DNA of 64,000 nt from Aptenodytes patagonicus (lineage: Eukaryota > Chordata > Aves > Sphenisciformes > Spheniscidae). Where the stretch lies: assembly GCF_965638725.1 (NCBI RefSeq), contig NC_134956.1, positions 20,643,047-20,707,046 on the forward strand, read 5' to 3'. The position numbers were made by a program, and so were the translations under genes. Every line of letters starts with the position of its first letter. Within the stretch, counting starts at the first letter, position 1. Under the pieces are notes generated by a model. The model saw only the letters and a list, made by a program, of their open reading frames with translations, did not search any database and was not told where the DNA came from. Of the stretch, positions 38,542 to 50,600 are shown in pieces.

Positions 38542-40888
38542 CTATCAAAACAGGAAAAGAAGAAAAGATTATTGTAGTTTCCCATTTATGAGAGCAAATA
38601 GTATCTCTTCAAAGTTCTGTAAGAAGAACATTCTTACAAAATTATCTTCCACACGCTCAAGAAGAAAACATGCACAACAACGGCAACAAAACAAAAAAAA
38701 GCGTCATCAAGAATTTGAAGGTACCACCTCTCTGCACCTTAATGAAACAATTGAACATAAATGCATGCAAACAGAAGCACAGGAAAGCACCTATTATATT
38801 CCGCATAAAAAACACACTAAATTTGGTCCTAGAACTTGGCAGCTTTTTGTAATTGTTGTTTATAATTTCACACATAGCAGATGTTAGATCTCTACAGTTC
38901 ATTAGTGAACTGATCACAAATCACTATTAGAAAATATTGAAAAACAGTTAATACTTTCAAAAAATTAGAGCTGTATTTTATAATTCATACACATATTAGC
39001 CAGAATACAAGCAACAGATTCGGTACATCCCAAGCACGATCTGAGCATACACACTGAGCATACTGCTCTTCATGTCAAATTTAATGCATAAGCCACTGGG
39101 ACAGTACATGCAAGTCAAAGATGCTCCTTTCCAGTGGGATCATGACACAAGAGCTGTCTGAACAGTTTAAACATGAGCAGTTGACACACTCAGGATGTCC
39201 AACGCAAACATGCTTACTATTCTGATCGGTTTGCAGGGTTTTCACAAATCTTGAAGAAGCATCCTAAAAACCTCACATTCCTTCTGAAGATTCAGTCAAA
39301 GAAAACATAAATAATACAGTAGTTGTAACTGAATTAAATTATCTAGAGGATATCTGGGATCTTCCTCACCAAGTGTTTTTAAGGACATTTTAGGCCAACA
39401 TCCATCAGAACCATATGTATGTATGTACATGGGCATGCATATATATTTAGCACAAGAAAAGGAATTTACATAGTACCATTCACCTGATACACAGCTTGTC
39501 TGACTCTTCAATAGCTCTGAAATGCAAGATAATTCCTCAGGTTTAACTTAGAATCCAGTTTTTTAATGGGGGGGGGGGGCAGGGACCACACACTTTTGAA
39601 AATTAACTTTTTAAGACAAAAATAGTTTTACCAAAAAAGTGCAAAACAGAACTATTATCTGGGAAAGAGCTACTTTTCACTGATTTTCATGGTTATCTTT
39701 ATTAAATACATCTCCATTCTTACAACTCCATGAGCAAACATGGAGCATTAACCATTAATAGGGCTAAATTAGCAATTACCCTTTTTTTTCCATATAGGTA
39801 ATTCATATGGGTACTCTACCTCAATTGACAAGTATGAAAGAAGTGAAACTCCCCATTTCATCGTATCACTTGATTCCAGGGCAAAATTCCCACCCTTTCC
39901 AGGCTGAGAAGCTGCCACGTGCTTATCGAGTTGTAACTAGGTAGGAAATACCTGGCTTGAAGAACACTTGCAAGCCAATGTACATTTCTGTGGACTTTCT
40001 TCTTATCTATTTAAACACCACACGCTGTCTAGCAACATGGGATAAGAGGTAACAAAAATCCACTAGCTCATTTAGACCCTTCAAGGATGATATGCCAGCC
40101 GACATTTTTATTTTCCCAAATAAGAGGTTCAGAACATTTAACAGCAGCCCTGAAGCCAAGCCCAGCTGTTCCCGCTCAGATCTTCTCAGCGCTGCTGCAC
40201 TTTTGGCATCCTTGACACAAATTAATGACCCCAAACGAATGCGGAGGTCCCCACACAAACCCCAGGTGTTTCACAGACCACAGCCTAGGAACCGTTGATA
40301 TCCACCCCACAGCACCACAATATTCAATCCCCAGCAGCGCTTGCCACAACCTAAATATCAGGTATCTCAAAATAATTAAACTTCCCAGCCTTTTCTGTAA
40401 GAAGACCGCTATGCACTAGCGAAAAAAAAAAAACCAGCAAGCAGAGCTAAAATGTTTCTGTTGGAGCAAGGGGCTGGCAGGAAAAGGGCCAGGCGCTTTG
40501 CTCTGCTCTCCCTCAAAGGCACTAGAGTAAGACATAATTTCCCCCCGCTGCTCGTTAAACTGGGTTAATGGCCGACTTTCAAGCCGTACCGCGGGGCACA
40601 CAAGAAGGGAGCCCGTCAGCCGTACCCCCGACGACCACGGGACAAGCGGAGAAGCCGCTAAGACCGCGGGGACGCCGGTGAGGGAAGGGACGAGCCGGGC
40701 TCCCACCAGCAGACCCGCACCACGGCCGAGGGCCGCGAACCGCCGCCGCCGCCGCCACCCCCCCGAGGCCTCTGACAGGAGTGAGCCCTCCGAGGACGCG
40801 GCTGCCAGCGGGAAGAGCCCCGCGCCGCTCCCCTCAGGCCGCGCCCCGACCGAGGCAGCGGCCCGCCCGGCACCGCGCCGCCACTCAC
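38542..40888 (-). other. Inferred 5' UTR intron of SHQ1
   Basis: The strong acceptor before 38541, and the lack of promoter-like sequence just upstream of the ATG, imply an intron reaching to a first exon in the CpG island. It contains a G12 run (39568-39579). Candidate donors on the minus strand are GTGAGT at 40888 and GTGAGG at 40933; which one is used is not decided by sequence. Confidence 0.5.
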
Positions 40889-41280
40889 CGCGCCCGCGCC
40901 GCCGTCCCGCTCCCCACGGCCGCCCGCCCTCACCGAGCGCGCGTGGCGCTGAGGCGGGCGGTGCGCATGCGCAGGCAGCGCCGGCGAGGCGGGAACCAGC
41001 TCCGCCCCGAAGGGCTGCCCCGGCCCGGCCCGGCCGCCTCCCTCACGGGCCGCCCCTCTCGCCGCTGCCCGCCTTCGGAAGAGAACGAAAACGGAAGAGA
41101 CGTGAGAGCGTAGTACCGACCGGTGAAGCGGCCTCCGGCCCGGGGGGAGGCAGAGGGAGCCTCCGCCACCCCTCGGGCCTGGCCTTCCCTCACGCTTCCT
41201 CAGGGTCTGGTGGTGGTCGGGGCGCCCCGGGCCCCGCCGGCGAGGGGGACCCTTCCCTCAGGTTCCCCCCGCTGGCCTTA
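40560..41280 (-). promoter_or_regulatory. SHQ1: CpG island, SHQ1 promoter and inferred noncoding exon 1
   Basis: Abrupt rise in G+C and CpG against AT-rich flanks. It contains a perfect NRF1 palindrome, two CGGAAG ETS-type motifs at 41076-41081 and 41092-41097, and two candidate minus-strand donors (40888, 40933). It is the only promoter-like block upstream of the SHQ1 start. Long open frames across it on both strands reflect lack of stops in GC-rich sequence. It could fire in both directions. Confidence 0.75.
40962..40973. promoter_or_regulatory. NRF1 binding palindrome
   Basis: TGCGCATGCGCA is a perfect match to the NRF1 consensus and is fully palindromic. NRF1 sites typically sit close to transcription starts of housekeeping CpG-island genes, which fits SHQ1. 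Confidence 0.75.
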
Positions 41281-44200
41281 GTTTTTCACAAAAGTGATGC
41301 TATGGTGAGCCAGACGTCCTGGCTCAAGGGAGGTCTAACGATCTCAAGAGATGAAAGCAGTATTTGATAAGATCCTAACCCTCAACTACTGTCATCCTGA
41401 TAAATCTATCGAAATGCTAGTCAGAGGATGGGGTGCTGCAGTGTGGAGATTGCCTACATAACCTCAGCTCCTTCCCCCTTTGCGATACCTGCAGCCATAC
41501 CTAAAACTGTAGGCATCTGACACGGTCACACGCTGTTTCTTAAACATGACAGGCTACTGAAAGTAAATTGTGTGTCTCGCTGCTCATAATATAAGAAATG
41601 CTTGTATGTGAAAAGCATGCAGTGAGAACTAGTACCTCTGGAAAGGAGAGAATGAAGTTAAGAACTGAGTAAATAAGAACAGAAGGTTTGGACCTAATGT
41701 AGTTAAAATTGAGGTGGTGAGGATAAAATGATTTCAAGAACTGAAATACATCGAAGTGGAGGGCTGCAGAAATAGAGTAAACAGAAGAGTGACCCCATGA
41801 GCACTCTCGGAACAGGAATTCCCAATTACATAAGTCTCTTCTAAGACAGCAGATAAATGCGAACAAGATTGACAATGTGAAGAGAGGCAGATCCTCAGGA
41901 ATCAAAAGAAATACAGCATTAAGGAGAAAATGCAACAAGAAGCTCAAAAAATTGCTAAAAGCAGAAAAGTTGGTGTAAAAGCCATAATTTACTTAACTTT
42001 AAATATAGCACCTAATGTAGAATTAATATGATTTTTCTGTCATTAGACCATGAAAGGTATTCTGGTTCCAGATAATTGTCTACATTTTTAAGTGCTACGG
42101 ACCTTCTTCCTCTCCCTGCCCCCTCTGAAATGCATTCAAATGTTTTTCCCAGAGGGAAAAAAACATAATGAATTTAAATGCTAATGAATTAAAAAAAAAA
42201 AAATAGACAATCTTCCAGGCTGATAAAGATTGATTTTTCTTGCGGGAAATCCACTGAATCTGACATCTCTTCACGAGACGACATCTTCAGTCTTGTACAG
42301 AACTGAACCAGCCGTTTAAATACTGCACAAAAAATAAATACTTCCTTCAAAATAGATAATTCTCCCCATTGATCTAAAATTGATGGATGTTTTTAATAGT
42401 CGGCCTAAACTTTCTTGGGTCCCAGGTTTTTACATGCAGAAATTGAAGATGCAAGGGATATAAAATGCATTTTTTTATATTAAGTTAATGACATCTAATT
42501 TCAGATGCTGATTTGACTCAGAACAAGGCCTCGATCAAGTCCTCAGAAACTTTTGATGCATTTCCAGAGAACTTCTGCACTAATTAACTTTTGGACCTTA
42601 CCAATTAATCTGTAGTAAGAACGTTGGACAGGAAACTGAATTATGAACCATCTTCTCTAGATAAGTTCAAATTTGCATAAGACAAGTCTATGAAAGATAA
42701 GGAAGAAGTTTCATCAGAGAGTTTATTCTTGTCTAACTGACACTTTCCAAAACTGCCTCAGAATTATTTTTTTTTAGAGTCTAAGAACTCCCAGCCTTTT
42801 TTGTCTGGTAACACTTTCCTTGTAAAAGAAATATTTATGTGCTGATTTCAGTGAAGGAACCGGTGCATCAGCCGTTCTGCTTTTCCATCCAAGTAAAGCA
42901 TGAAGGAACATCTCTAAGAAATTTGTACTGCTTTCTTCTGTAAAAAGCATACTGAGTTTTTTAGAACTGTAATGAAAAAGTTTCATCTAGAAATGTAGAA
43001 CGACGACATCTTTTGGTGCATCTTTCTGATTAAGAAGTGAATTTGGCTGCTATATGTTTAATGGAGCACTGAAGAATGAAAAAGCATTATCTACAGTGTT
43101 TTGGGCAGGTAATTAGTAAAACTTGCTGTCCCTTTGAAAAATAGAAACATGAAGCTTTGCAATTTACGAGCACAATTGTCTCTACATGGCTAATAATAAC
43201 AAGTAAACCTGGCATAAGCCCACGGATACAATACATAATATATTCTAGATCTGTAATCGGCATGTACATAAAAATGGTAATCAGATACAAAATATGCATT
43301 TCATTTAACACACAAAAAGAGGAATAAAACTGTTTCTCTATCCAGGAAACAAATGGAAATAAAGTAGGTATGTGTTTCAATCCGAAACATATTTCTCTGT
43401 GAAATATATTACGAAATACAACATAATACATAACTATTTCCAATATCTAAATTATCAGAGCTATAATTTTTACAAAGAACTAGAAATAGTTCCGTAATTG
43501 TCAGAGTTAAACTTTGCAAAAATTCAGTGTAAGCAAACAATATAAATGATAATTGAGGGCTTTTCCTGAGATGGAAATAGAAGATATCATTGCACACTTG
43601 AGTAAAATTCGTATTATTCTTCCCTTTAACTTTGAAAACAATTGACAACCAAATATTTTGACTTCTTTTGTCTAAGTGGCCTGAAGCATTCCTCCAAATC
43701 TAATGCATTTTAATCTGAGTTTCCTTTCCCCGTAGATTTGATTTTCCAGGAGTTTATAATCCTTCACAGTTTCACTTACAGAAGTACTGTGTTCATAATA
43801 CCATGATATCTTCATAGCTTTATTTTTGCTCTTTCCTCTTGCAGTTTCCATTATCCAAAGATAATGAAGCTTCTCATTTTATTTCTCCAGAGGAGGGAAG
43901 GATCCTGGATCACAAAGACCTTCTGTGCTTTTTCAGATAAGAATAACAACATGGCTCTCGAGGCAGGATGGTGGTCTTTCTAAATTCAGGAACAAACTTG
44001 CAATAGTCTTTACAAGAATAAAATCGTAACAGTCAGGGATGTAGATACGTAATGTGTTTCTTGGTGTTACATTTTGTGGTGTTACCTGCTAGAGAGATGT
44101 CCGACTTGCTTTGAAGTAGGTGTATGCAAAGTTTGCACGTGAGGGATCAAGTTATAGTTTCGCTTCTTAGTGACTGAAGGACATAAACTGTAATATCAGT

Positions 44201-46128
44201 AACTGTGACACAGAGGCCCTAATGAACCTCTGTGCAGGCCTGACCTGCCGCTGCTAAGCAAGAGAGTTCTTAGATCAATGGCCCATGGAGTAGTGCAGAG
44301 GCAGGCACATCAGGTATGGCTCATATTTGTGGCAAATGTGGGGTTTTGTGCTGAAGCAACTTTCAGGTTTTTAAACAGCTCCCTAGGGATCTGTCGTGGT
44401 CTCTCGTGTGTTAAGAGCCCTTGGAGTTGTTCAACCTTTACTCCAGAAGTAGCATACAAACACCTTTGTTTGCTAGTCTGGATTTTAGTTGTAGGACAGG
44501 GAATTTTTGGAATTTATTACTCACTAGGTAGTGTGTGGCACATTTTTCTTTCTATGCCTGATCTGTAGAGGGTGTATTTCTGTTACAGCCCTGTTCGCTG
44601 GAGCCTGGCTCTTTTAACACAGTCATTTACGCTCGCACTGAGTTGCTTGAATCTTTGGCTGCTGTGGAAAATAGCACCTGTTACACCACCTTAGAAACTG
44701 TAATAAAAAAAAAAAAACTTGACTAAGAAGGCTTCATTTTTAAGCTTTTCTCAAAATATAACCACTTTAAATTAGTTCCTTCCAGAGCTACCTAACAAAA
44801 TCTTACATTATAGTACAGGCCTTTGAATGATTTGCCTTTTAATATATATGAAGATGCCACGATACTGTGTCTGCAATACAAAATATGCCAAACGCGCTTG
44901 GTATTCATAAATTTGTTCAAGCCTAAAATATGTGAAGTTTTACTTAAGCTGGCTCTCACTATCGTTTTAGATCTAAGCCATCAGTTTGACTGAGTATCTC
45001 AGTAGCCACTGCCACGTATCAAGACTGCGCATCGTGGCCAGTCCATTGCCTCGCTGCCGAAGTTGAACCCTTCGGAGAGTGCAGTGGATTCAGCAGCGCT
45101 GATGTGAAGCTGCGCAACGTAATTCTGTTTCAGTCCAGCAGTGGAACTGATTTTGAGCGTGCACGCTGGTGGCACGGAAGAGATGGTATTTGCACAACTT
45201 AATTTGAAAGAAAATGGTGCGAGTAGGCAGGTAAGTGGTACGCTACCACATGCCACAGAAACAAGGGGAAAAGTCTCTAAAAATCCCTTAGAATGTCTTT
45301 CAGATTTCATGTTTACCTTGGTATTTTTATACAGACATTGCTAACGCATCTCCTATATATGAAAGAGATTTTATTAATAGTATAAAATGACGCATTTGTA
45401 CAGGTCGAGGATTTCAGGGGGTTGCTACTGGTACTCATTTTTTTAATTAAGTATGAAGTTTTGTAGGGTTTTATTGTAGTACGTATATTCTCAGAAAAGA
45501 ACATGTGTTTATGCATTGTGGTTTTTCTGTAGTTTCTCATTTAGCATCGCTATTTTCTCTTAGCATGAGGTAATTTATATTTTTACATCTGCTCAGAATC
45601 TGAGTTGGACGAAATTCTGAAGCAGTAATCGTTCATTGCATTTGCATTGATACTAAGGTAAAGTACATTTTGGGATACCATTAGTGAAGGCATGTTGTGA
45701 CAGCAGTATAGAACGGCCAGGCTGCATGGCTTCACTGCCAAGTGAATGCCATTTGAGTAGCAAAGGACCAACTCTTGGAATATTTATCCTAAAAGTAAAC
45801 CTGACTTTACAGAGTAGGGCTGCGCAGCAGGAGGTTCACCCTTTTGCACAAGATGCATCATTTACAATACGCCGATCCCTTACCTTGGCAAGGTCCCAAT
45901 CTGGAAGTTCAAGAGACTGTGTCCTCGCAGCCCACGTAGTTACCCCTCCGAAGTGTAATGCTTCCCCTCAGGTAGCCCTGCGACTTCAGTGGTGGTCTTT
46001 GCAGGACGGCTGTAGCACTGAGCATTTATTTTAAAACTAACAGATCAAATAGCCCTACAGAGAGCACACCTCCACAGAGGTGAGAGGCACGATGAGAGCT
46101 ATGCTGGGCACCAGCCCCGTAAGCCCTT
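41281..46128. other. Intergenic spacer between divergent SHQ1 and GXYLT2
   Basis: AT-rich sequence with scattered open frames up to 135 codons (for example minus 41540-41947 and minus 43087-43443). None shows domain features, splice consistency or a match I recognise. A run of A lies at 44704-44717. I see no supported gene here. Confidence 0.7.
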
Positions 46129-46338
46129 AGAATCCTAGAATCATTAAGGTTGGAAAAGACCTCTAAGATCATTGAGTCCAACCATTGACCCAACACCACC
46201 ACCCATTAAACCATGTCCCTCAGCGCCTCATCTACACGTCTTTTAAGTACCTCCAGGGATGGGGACTCCACCACTTCCCTGGGCAGCCTGTTCCAATGTT
46301 TAACCACTCTTTCAGTAAAGAAATTTTTCCTCACGTCC
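46129..46338 (-). mobile_element. CR1 LINE, truncated 3' end
   Basis: The plus strand starts AGAATCCTAGAATCATTAAGG, then GGTTGGAAAAGACCTCTAAG, a 'gatcattgagtccaacc' block, TTTTAAGTACCTCCAGGGAT and ACTTCCCTGGGCAGCCTGTT. This is the reverse complement of an avian CR1 3' end with its terminal ATTCT-type octamers, so the element lies on the minus strand and is 5' truncated near 46338. It is about 1.1 kb upstream of the GXYLT2 start. Confidence 0.9.
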
Positions 46339-47422
46339 CTTCTCCAGTGTAGTTCAGCGGCCTGCGGTCATTGCACCGCACAGCAGTCCCTGGAGCTGAA
46401 ACCGGCCGTGCTCACTCCACTCAAGTTCCGCTCAAGTTCACTTCCAGCACTAACACCGCGAGGGACACGTGGGGCTCCCGCTTCCCTGCTCTCCCTGTTC
46501 CAAGGTTGGTGTCTCTATTCTTGGCACAGCTTATACTCCAGCTCCACGGGGCAGCAAGAATACTTGTATTTCTGTCATATTCTACATGTAAAAGTCATAA
46601 ATCAGGTTATGAACCCCGGTAGGATTTATTTCTGTGAAATTCCCAGTGCTGTGATTTCTGCTGATGTTGCACAGAAGGCCAGCCGAGTAACTCGATCAGT
46701 CATACGAGGACAAGTTCAAAGCCACCCAAAAGCAAGCGAAGGCTTGTGTTCCTTCGCTGTTCTACAAGTATTGCAGTTTATCCCGATACAACCTGCCTTT
46801 GTGGCAGGTGGGCGAGAACAGTGTGTAGGCAGGTGATAAACGGGGGCTGCCAGATGGAGGGAAACTCGGCGCTGGTTTGCCCGTTCCTTAGCACAAGCAG
46901 ATGAGACGTGTCTCAGAGACCAGGCTCCTCTCTCACCTGTCTCCTGCTCACCCTTCTGTGCACACTCGCGCTCTTCCGGCACTGCACACCTGCACAGGCA
47001 GGGGTCTTTGCGGGGCGTGGAAACCCAAGGTGCCCTTGAGTCATGCGACCTGCCGGCAGCTAGGATCCCGGAGCCCTGCCGCGCCTTTCGGCCTGTAACG
47101 AGGAGACGCTACTTGACGGCTGCGTTAATAAACGACGTGATTTTTACAAAGCCTCTGCGATCCCGTTACCGATGCCTGCGAACCGTCTCCCAGAGGTTTC
47201 GCGGCCATCGGGCGAGTGCCGCAGGGACCGGCGCGCCCCGCCGCGCTGCCGGGTGGGGCGGCCCCGGGCCCCCGCGGCTGCAGGCTGGCCCCCCTCGCGG
47301 GGGCCGACGAGGGGACGGGGCGGCTAGTCCAGAGAGTACGGTAGGGCGCGCCCCGCCCCCGCCGCCGGGAGCCGGGCCGGGGCTCGGCGGCCACGTCCCC
47401 GCGCCGCGCCGGGCCGCGGGCG

Positions 47423-47476
47423 ATGTCGGCGGCGGGCGGGCTGAGGGGCTGGCGGGGGGCGCGCCCCGCGCCCTGA
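47423..47476 (+). CDS. Possible upstream ORF in the GXYLT2 5' leader
   Basis: ATG at 47423 with G at -3, 17 codons, stop TGA at 47474-47476, ending 11 bases before the main ATG and in a different frame. If transcription starts upstream, it would be expected to reduce initiation at GXYLT2. The peptide is Ala/Gly/Arg-rich with no recognised function. It may lie outside the mRNA. Confidence 0.35.
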   Translation: MSAAGGLRGWRGARPAP

Positions 47477-47487
47477 CCTCCCGCGCC

Positions 47488-47693
47488 ATGCGGCTCTCCT
47501 GCAAGGTAGCGGCGGCGCTGCTGTGCCTCGGCAGCCTGCTGCTGCTCTATCTGCTGGCGGGCAGCGCCGCCGCGCCCCCGCGCCCGCCGCCCGCGCCCTC
47601 CGCGCCCGCCCCGCCGCTCGCCCGCCGGCACCCGCGGCTCAGCCGGAGCCCGCCGCGGAGGAGCCCCGCCGGGGGCAAGCTCGCCAGCGCCAG
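47488..47693 (+). CDS. GXYLT2: GXYLT2 exon 1 coding part (membrane anchor and stem)
   Basis: [15 protein letters not shown] opens a signal-anchor rich in Leu, then a Pro/Ala/Arg stem ending KLASA plus two bases of Arg69. The donor is GTAACG. The ATG has G at -3. The same frame is open back to an ATG at 47008, but the anchor right after 47488 and the family N-terminus (short basic start then Leu-rich) support 47488. This exon is extremely GC-rich compared with the others. Confidence 0.9.
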
Positions 47694-50600
47694 GTAACGG
47701 CGGCGGCTCCGCCTCCGCGCTCCCGGCCGGCGCCGGGACGCGGGAGCTCGCCCGGCCCACGCGTGACCGGCCGGCGCCCCGCGCGCGGCCGCCCCCGGTC
47801 CCTGCCCTCGGCGGAGAGCCCGCCGGGTCCCTCCTGCCCGGCCGCTGGAGCCCGCCCGCTGTCAGGCGTGCCCAGCCCCACGCGTGCCCGCGCCCTCCCG
47901 CCCCGTGGGTCCCCTCTGCCGTGGCCGCTCGCGGGTGTCTCTTTGCCGCCCGGTCCTTCGGGCGCTTCCCTTTCCCAGATCTTTTCCCCCGCCCCCGCGG
48001 GAGCGCGGTGATTAGAAACCCGTGTGCGAGCTGCTCGGGCTGTAGAGGTATAAACTCTTTCCCGCGTGTTTTCGCTCGGAGCGTGGTTGCCAGGGCTGCC
48101 ACGAAAGTGCGTGGGGGTGTTACCTCCGCCCTCATGTCCCCGCGTCCGAGCGGGGCGATACCCCCTCTGCCTGGCTGCCGCGAGGGCGGCCTCTGAAATT
48201 GCTGCTTTTCCATTAGTTCTGGCCTTGTTTTGAAGGCTGACGTGGGGGATGCGGTACTCGCTGGCTCCAGCCCGCGAGGAGCCGCCGCCGGTCTCGGGAG
48301 CTCCGCTTCTGCGGGTTTTCCACCCGTGCCACGGGGCGAAGGGAGGGCGGCTGGCCGTTCCTGCGCCGTGCCACCGGGTTCCGAACTGCGGGGCACCGGC
48401 GGATTTTAAGCTGTTGAGCTTTTTGTTTTGAATGCTTTTTATATGTAAATCAATTTAGCAGAACTTTAAAAAGGAGTTTGAAATCACGGTGTGTTGCGTT
48501 CCCTCTTGCAGCACCTTACAGGCGGAATATTTTTTAAAAAAGCCTAATTACTTCAGAAAAAGATAGGGGCAGCGTGCTTTCGGTGGGTGGAGGACTGTTT
48601 TCCCCTTTGCATTCCAGCTGTATTATGGTCAGTGTGACCTCATATATCTAATTAACTTGGTATGTCTTTGTGTCATTGATTCATGATTTCACAGAGATGT
48701 TCTGAATGAAAGACGATTCCTGTTTTTTGAGCTTATTCCTTAACTTATTAAAGCAGTTGGTTTCTTACAAGCATTGTTACCCTACTGAATGCAAGAGATG
48801 TTTACTGTGGCTGAGAATGGATCATGGACAGAATTCAAATGCATGTATTAAAGCAGGATTATTTCCACTAGCAACTGTACCTCCTGAAGTCATTTTTCTT
48901 TAAGGCATATCTCTGCGATTATCACGGAAATCAAGAAGAACGCTGAAGGAAGGAGCCCAAAAAGTATGAAATTGCTACAGAGTGTAAACAACTGTTCCAT
49001 TTCAATGAGCTTTTCAGTGGGCATCTTCACGTTCCAAAATTTGACGTTATCTAACTTTTCTATTATTTATTGTCTTTGTAAGTACTTTTTACAAGGTCTG
49101 CAAGACAACAAAAAAAAAAAAAGAGAGGAATGCTGTATTTAAACTACGCCTTTTCTTCAAATTTGTTCTTAGTTTTGGTTTTTTGTGGGTTTGGTGGTTG
49201 GGGTTTTTCTTTTCCCTCACATCTGCTGTCAGGGCATGATCCTGCACCGTTGGCACCAGCAGGAGTTTGTATAACTGAGAAGCACAATTCTGTGGGTCCA
49301 GTTCTGCCCCTTGCTGAAAGATGCTGTATTGTGTTAGTTAATACTAAAATAAAATTTATTTAAGTGAGGTTATCCGTAAAAGAGAATTTTTTTGGGGGGG
49401 TGTGACCTAACATGGTCCAAGTCGAGGAGCTGCCTGCCTTCTCGGACAGGCAGAAATACCCGCCAACGGGTGCCATTCTGGAACGTATCACATCCACACT
49501 CGCACGGTGAAGGCATCAGGTGGTGGGATCTGCTTGGTTTGAAAAGCCTGATCCAAGATAGACTGAAAGCAGTGTGAGGCTGTTGCCAGGGGGCTTGAGT
49601 TTGGCGTGGAAGAAGCAGACAATGATTTAACTAGTTATTAACTTCAGGAGTGAGTGTTCCCGTTGATCTAATAGGCTTTGCTTATGCATGTGCTTACAGT
49701 AAAGCACATCCAATGTAACAAACTGAATCGGGGTTGTTACTGCCTATTCATTCCTATAATATAAATTATTATTGTAGTTACTGCTTATGAGCAAAGGAAG
49801 TTTTTTTTATTATTATTATTATTTGATGTGAGAGATCATATATGATCTGACTCCTTCAGGATAATAAAAAATCTGATTATGACCGTGTAAGATCGTGTGA
49901 TCTGATCAGGGCGTATGTGTTTATATGTAGACCGCACGATTGATTCAAAGAACCTTAGTGAAGTTTTGTCTATGTGAATGTAAAAAGTTGTAAATGAGTT
50001 TTGCCAAGCTGATTTGTGTAGTTTCGTCAGAAGGATGCAGGTTTTGGGCTGAACTCAGAAATAATCAAAGGCGTTGTCTAGGATGTGCGTTTGCTTTATA
50101 GGAATCAGTCGTGTTGCAGGCAAGGTGAATTGTAGTTTAAGTGGGATTTTGTAATCCCGCTTTCTGTAGTCACGTGAAAATAATAGAAGACATTCGTTTT
50201 AAGGTTTTAAGAAGTGCAGGTTTCTTCTAATGTAAGTAGTCGTACATGATAAAAGCTTAACTCAGTCGCATATCATTAGCTGGCTGGTACCTAGCTAATG
50301 GTAGTAAATACGTTCGTGTGTCCTGCTTTGGTCATTAGATCATTTTGGGAAATCTAGATAGGCATTGCATTTAAGTTTCTGGTTAGCTTTGAAAACCGAT
50401 TTTTGATGGTGGTTTTACTGATCCTTCCTCTTGGAAGTAGCGAGTCCTATGCCTTCAGTAAGATTTTTTTCATATGAAGAATTTTAAGTATGTGCCAAAC
50501 CAATGTGTGCAAAGTATCAAAAAGCAAAAGGGTTATTTTACATTTGAAGGGCAGATGTGAGCACACTTTCTATTAAACCAGCGTGGCAAGGCTTGGGAAG

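Larger units (their letters stand above)
46950..48410 (+). promoter_or_regulatory. GXYLT2: CpG island, GXYLT2 promoter and exon 1
   Basis: Very high G+C and CpG, densest at about 47150-48200. It surrounds the GXYLT2 start codon and continues into intron 1. A GC box (CCCCGCCCC at 47351-47359) and many GGGCGG-like motifs are present; no convincing TATA box. The transcription start cannot be placed from sequence. Confidence 0.8.

Noticed and set aside
38502..38585. In-frame SHQ1 extension from the ATG at 38585
   Set aside because: It crosses a strong splice acceptor at 38542 and does not match the family N-terminus, which starts MLTPAF.
40678..41367. 229-codon plus-strand frame and overlapping frames in the SHQ1 CpG island
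   Set aside because: Low-complexity Pro/Arg/Ala translation in all frames of a GC-rich promoter. No homology recognised.
41540..43443. Minus-strand frames of 135 and 118 codons in the intergenic spacer
   Set aside because: AT-rich hydrophobic translations without motifs, splice context or recognised relatives.
46213..46836. 207-codon plus-strand frame
   Set aside because: Its first part is antisense CR1 sequence and the rest resembles nothing known; treated as spurious.
47125..48396. 423-codon open frame on the minus strand across GXYLT2 exon 1
   Set aside because: It runs through the CpG island where stop codons are scarce, is dominated by Arg/Gly/Pro/Ala, and has no recognisable domain. 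The true coding strand here is plus.
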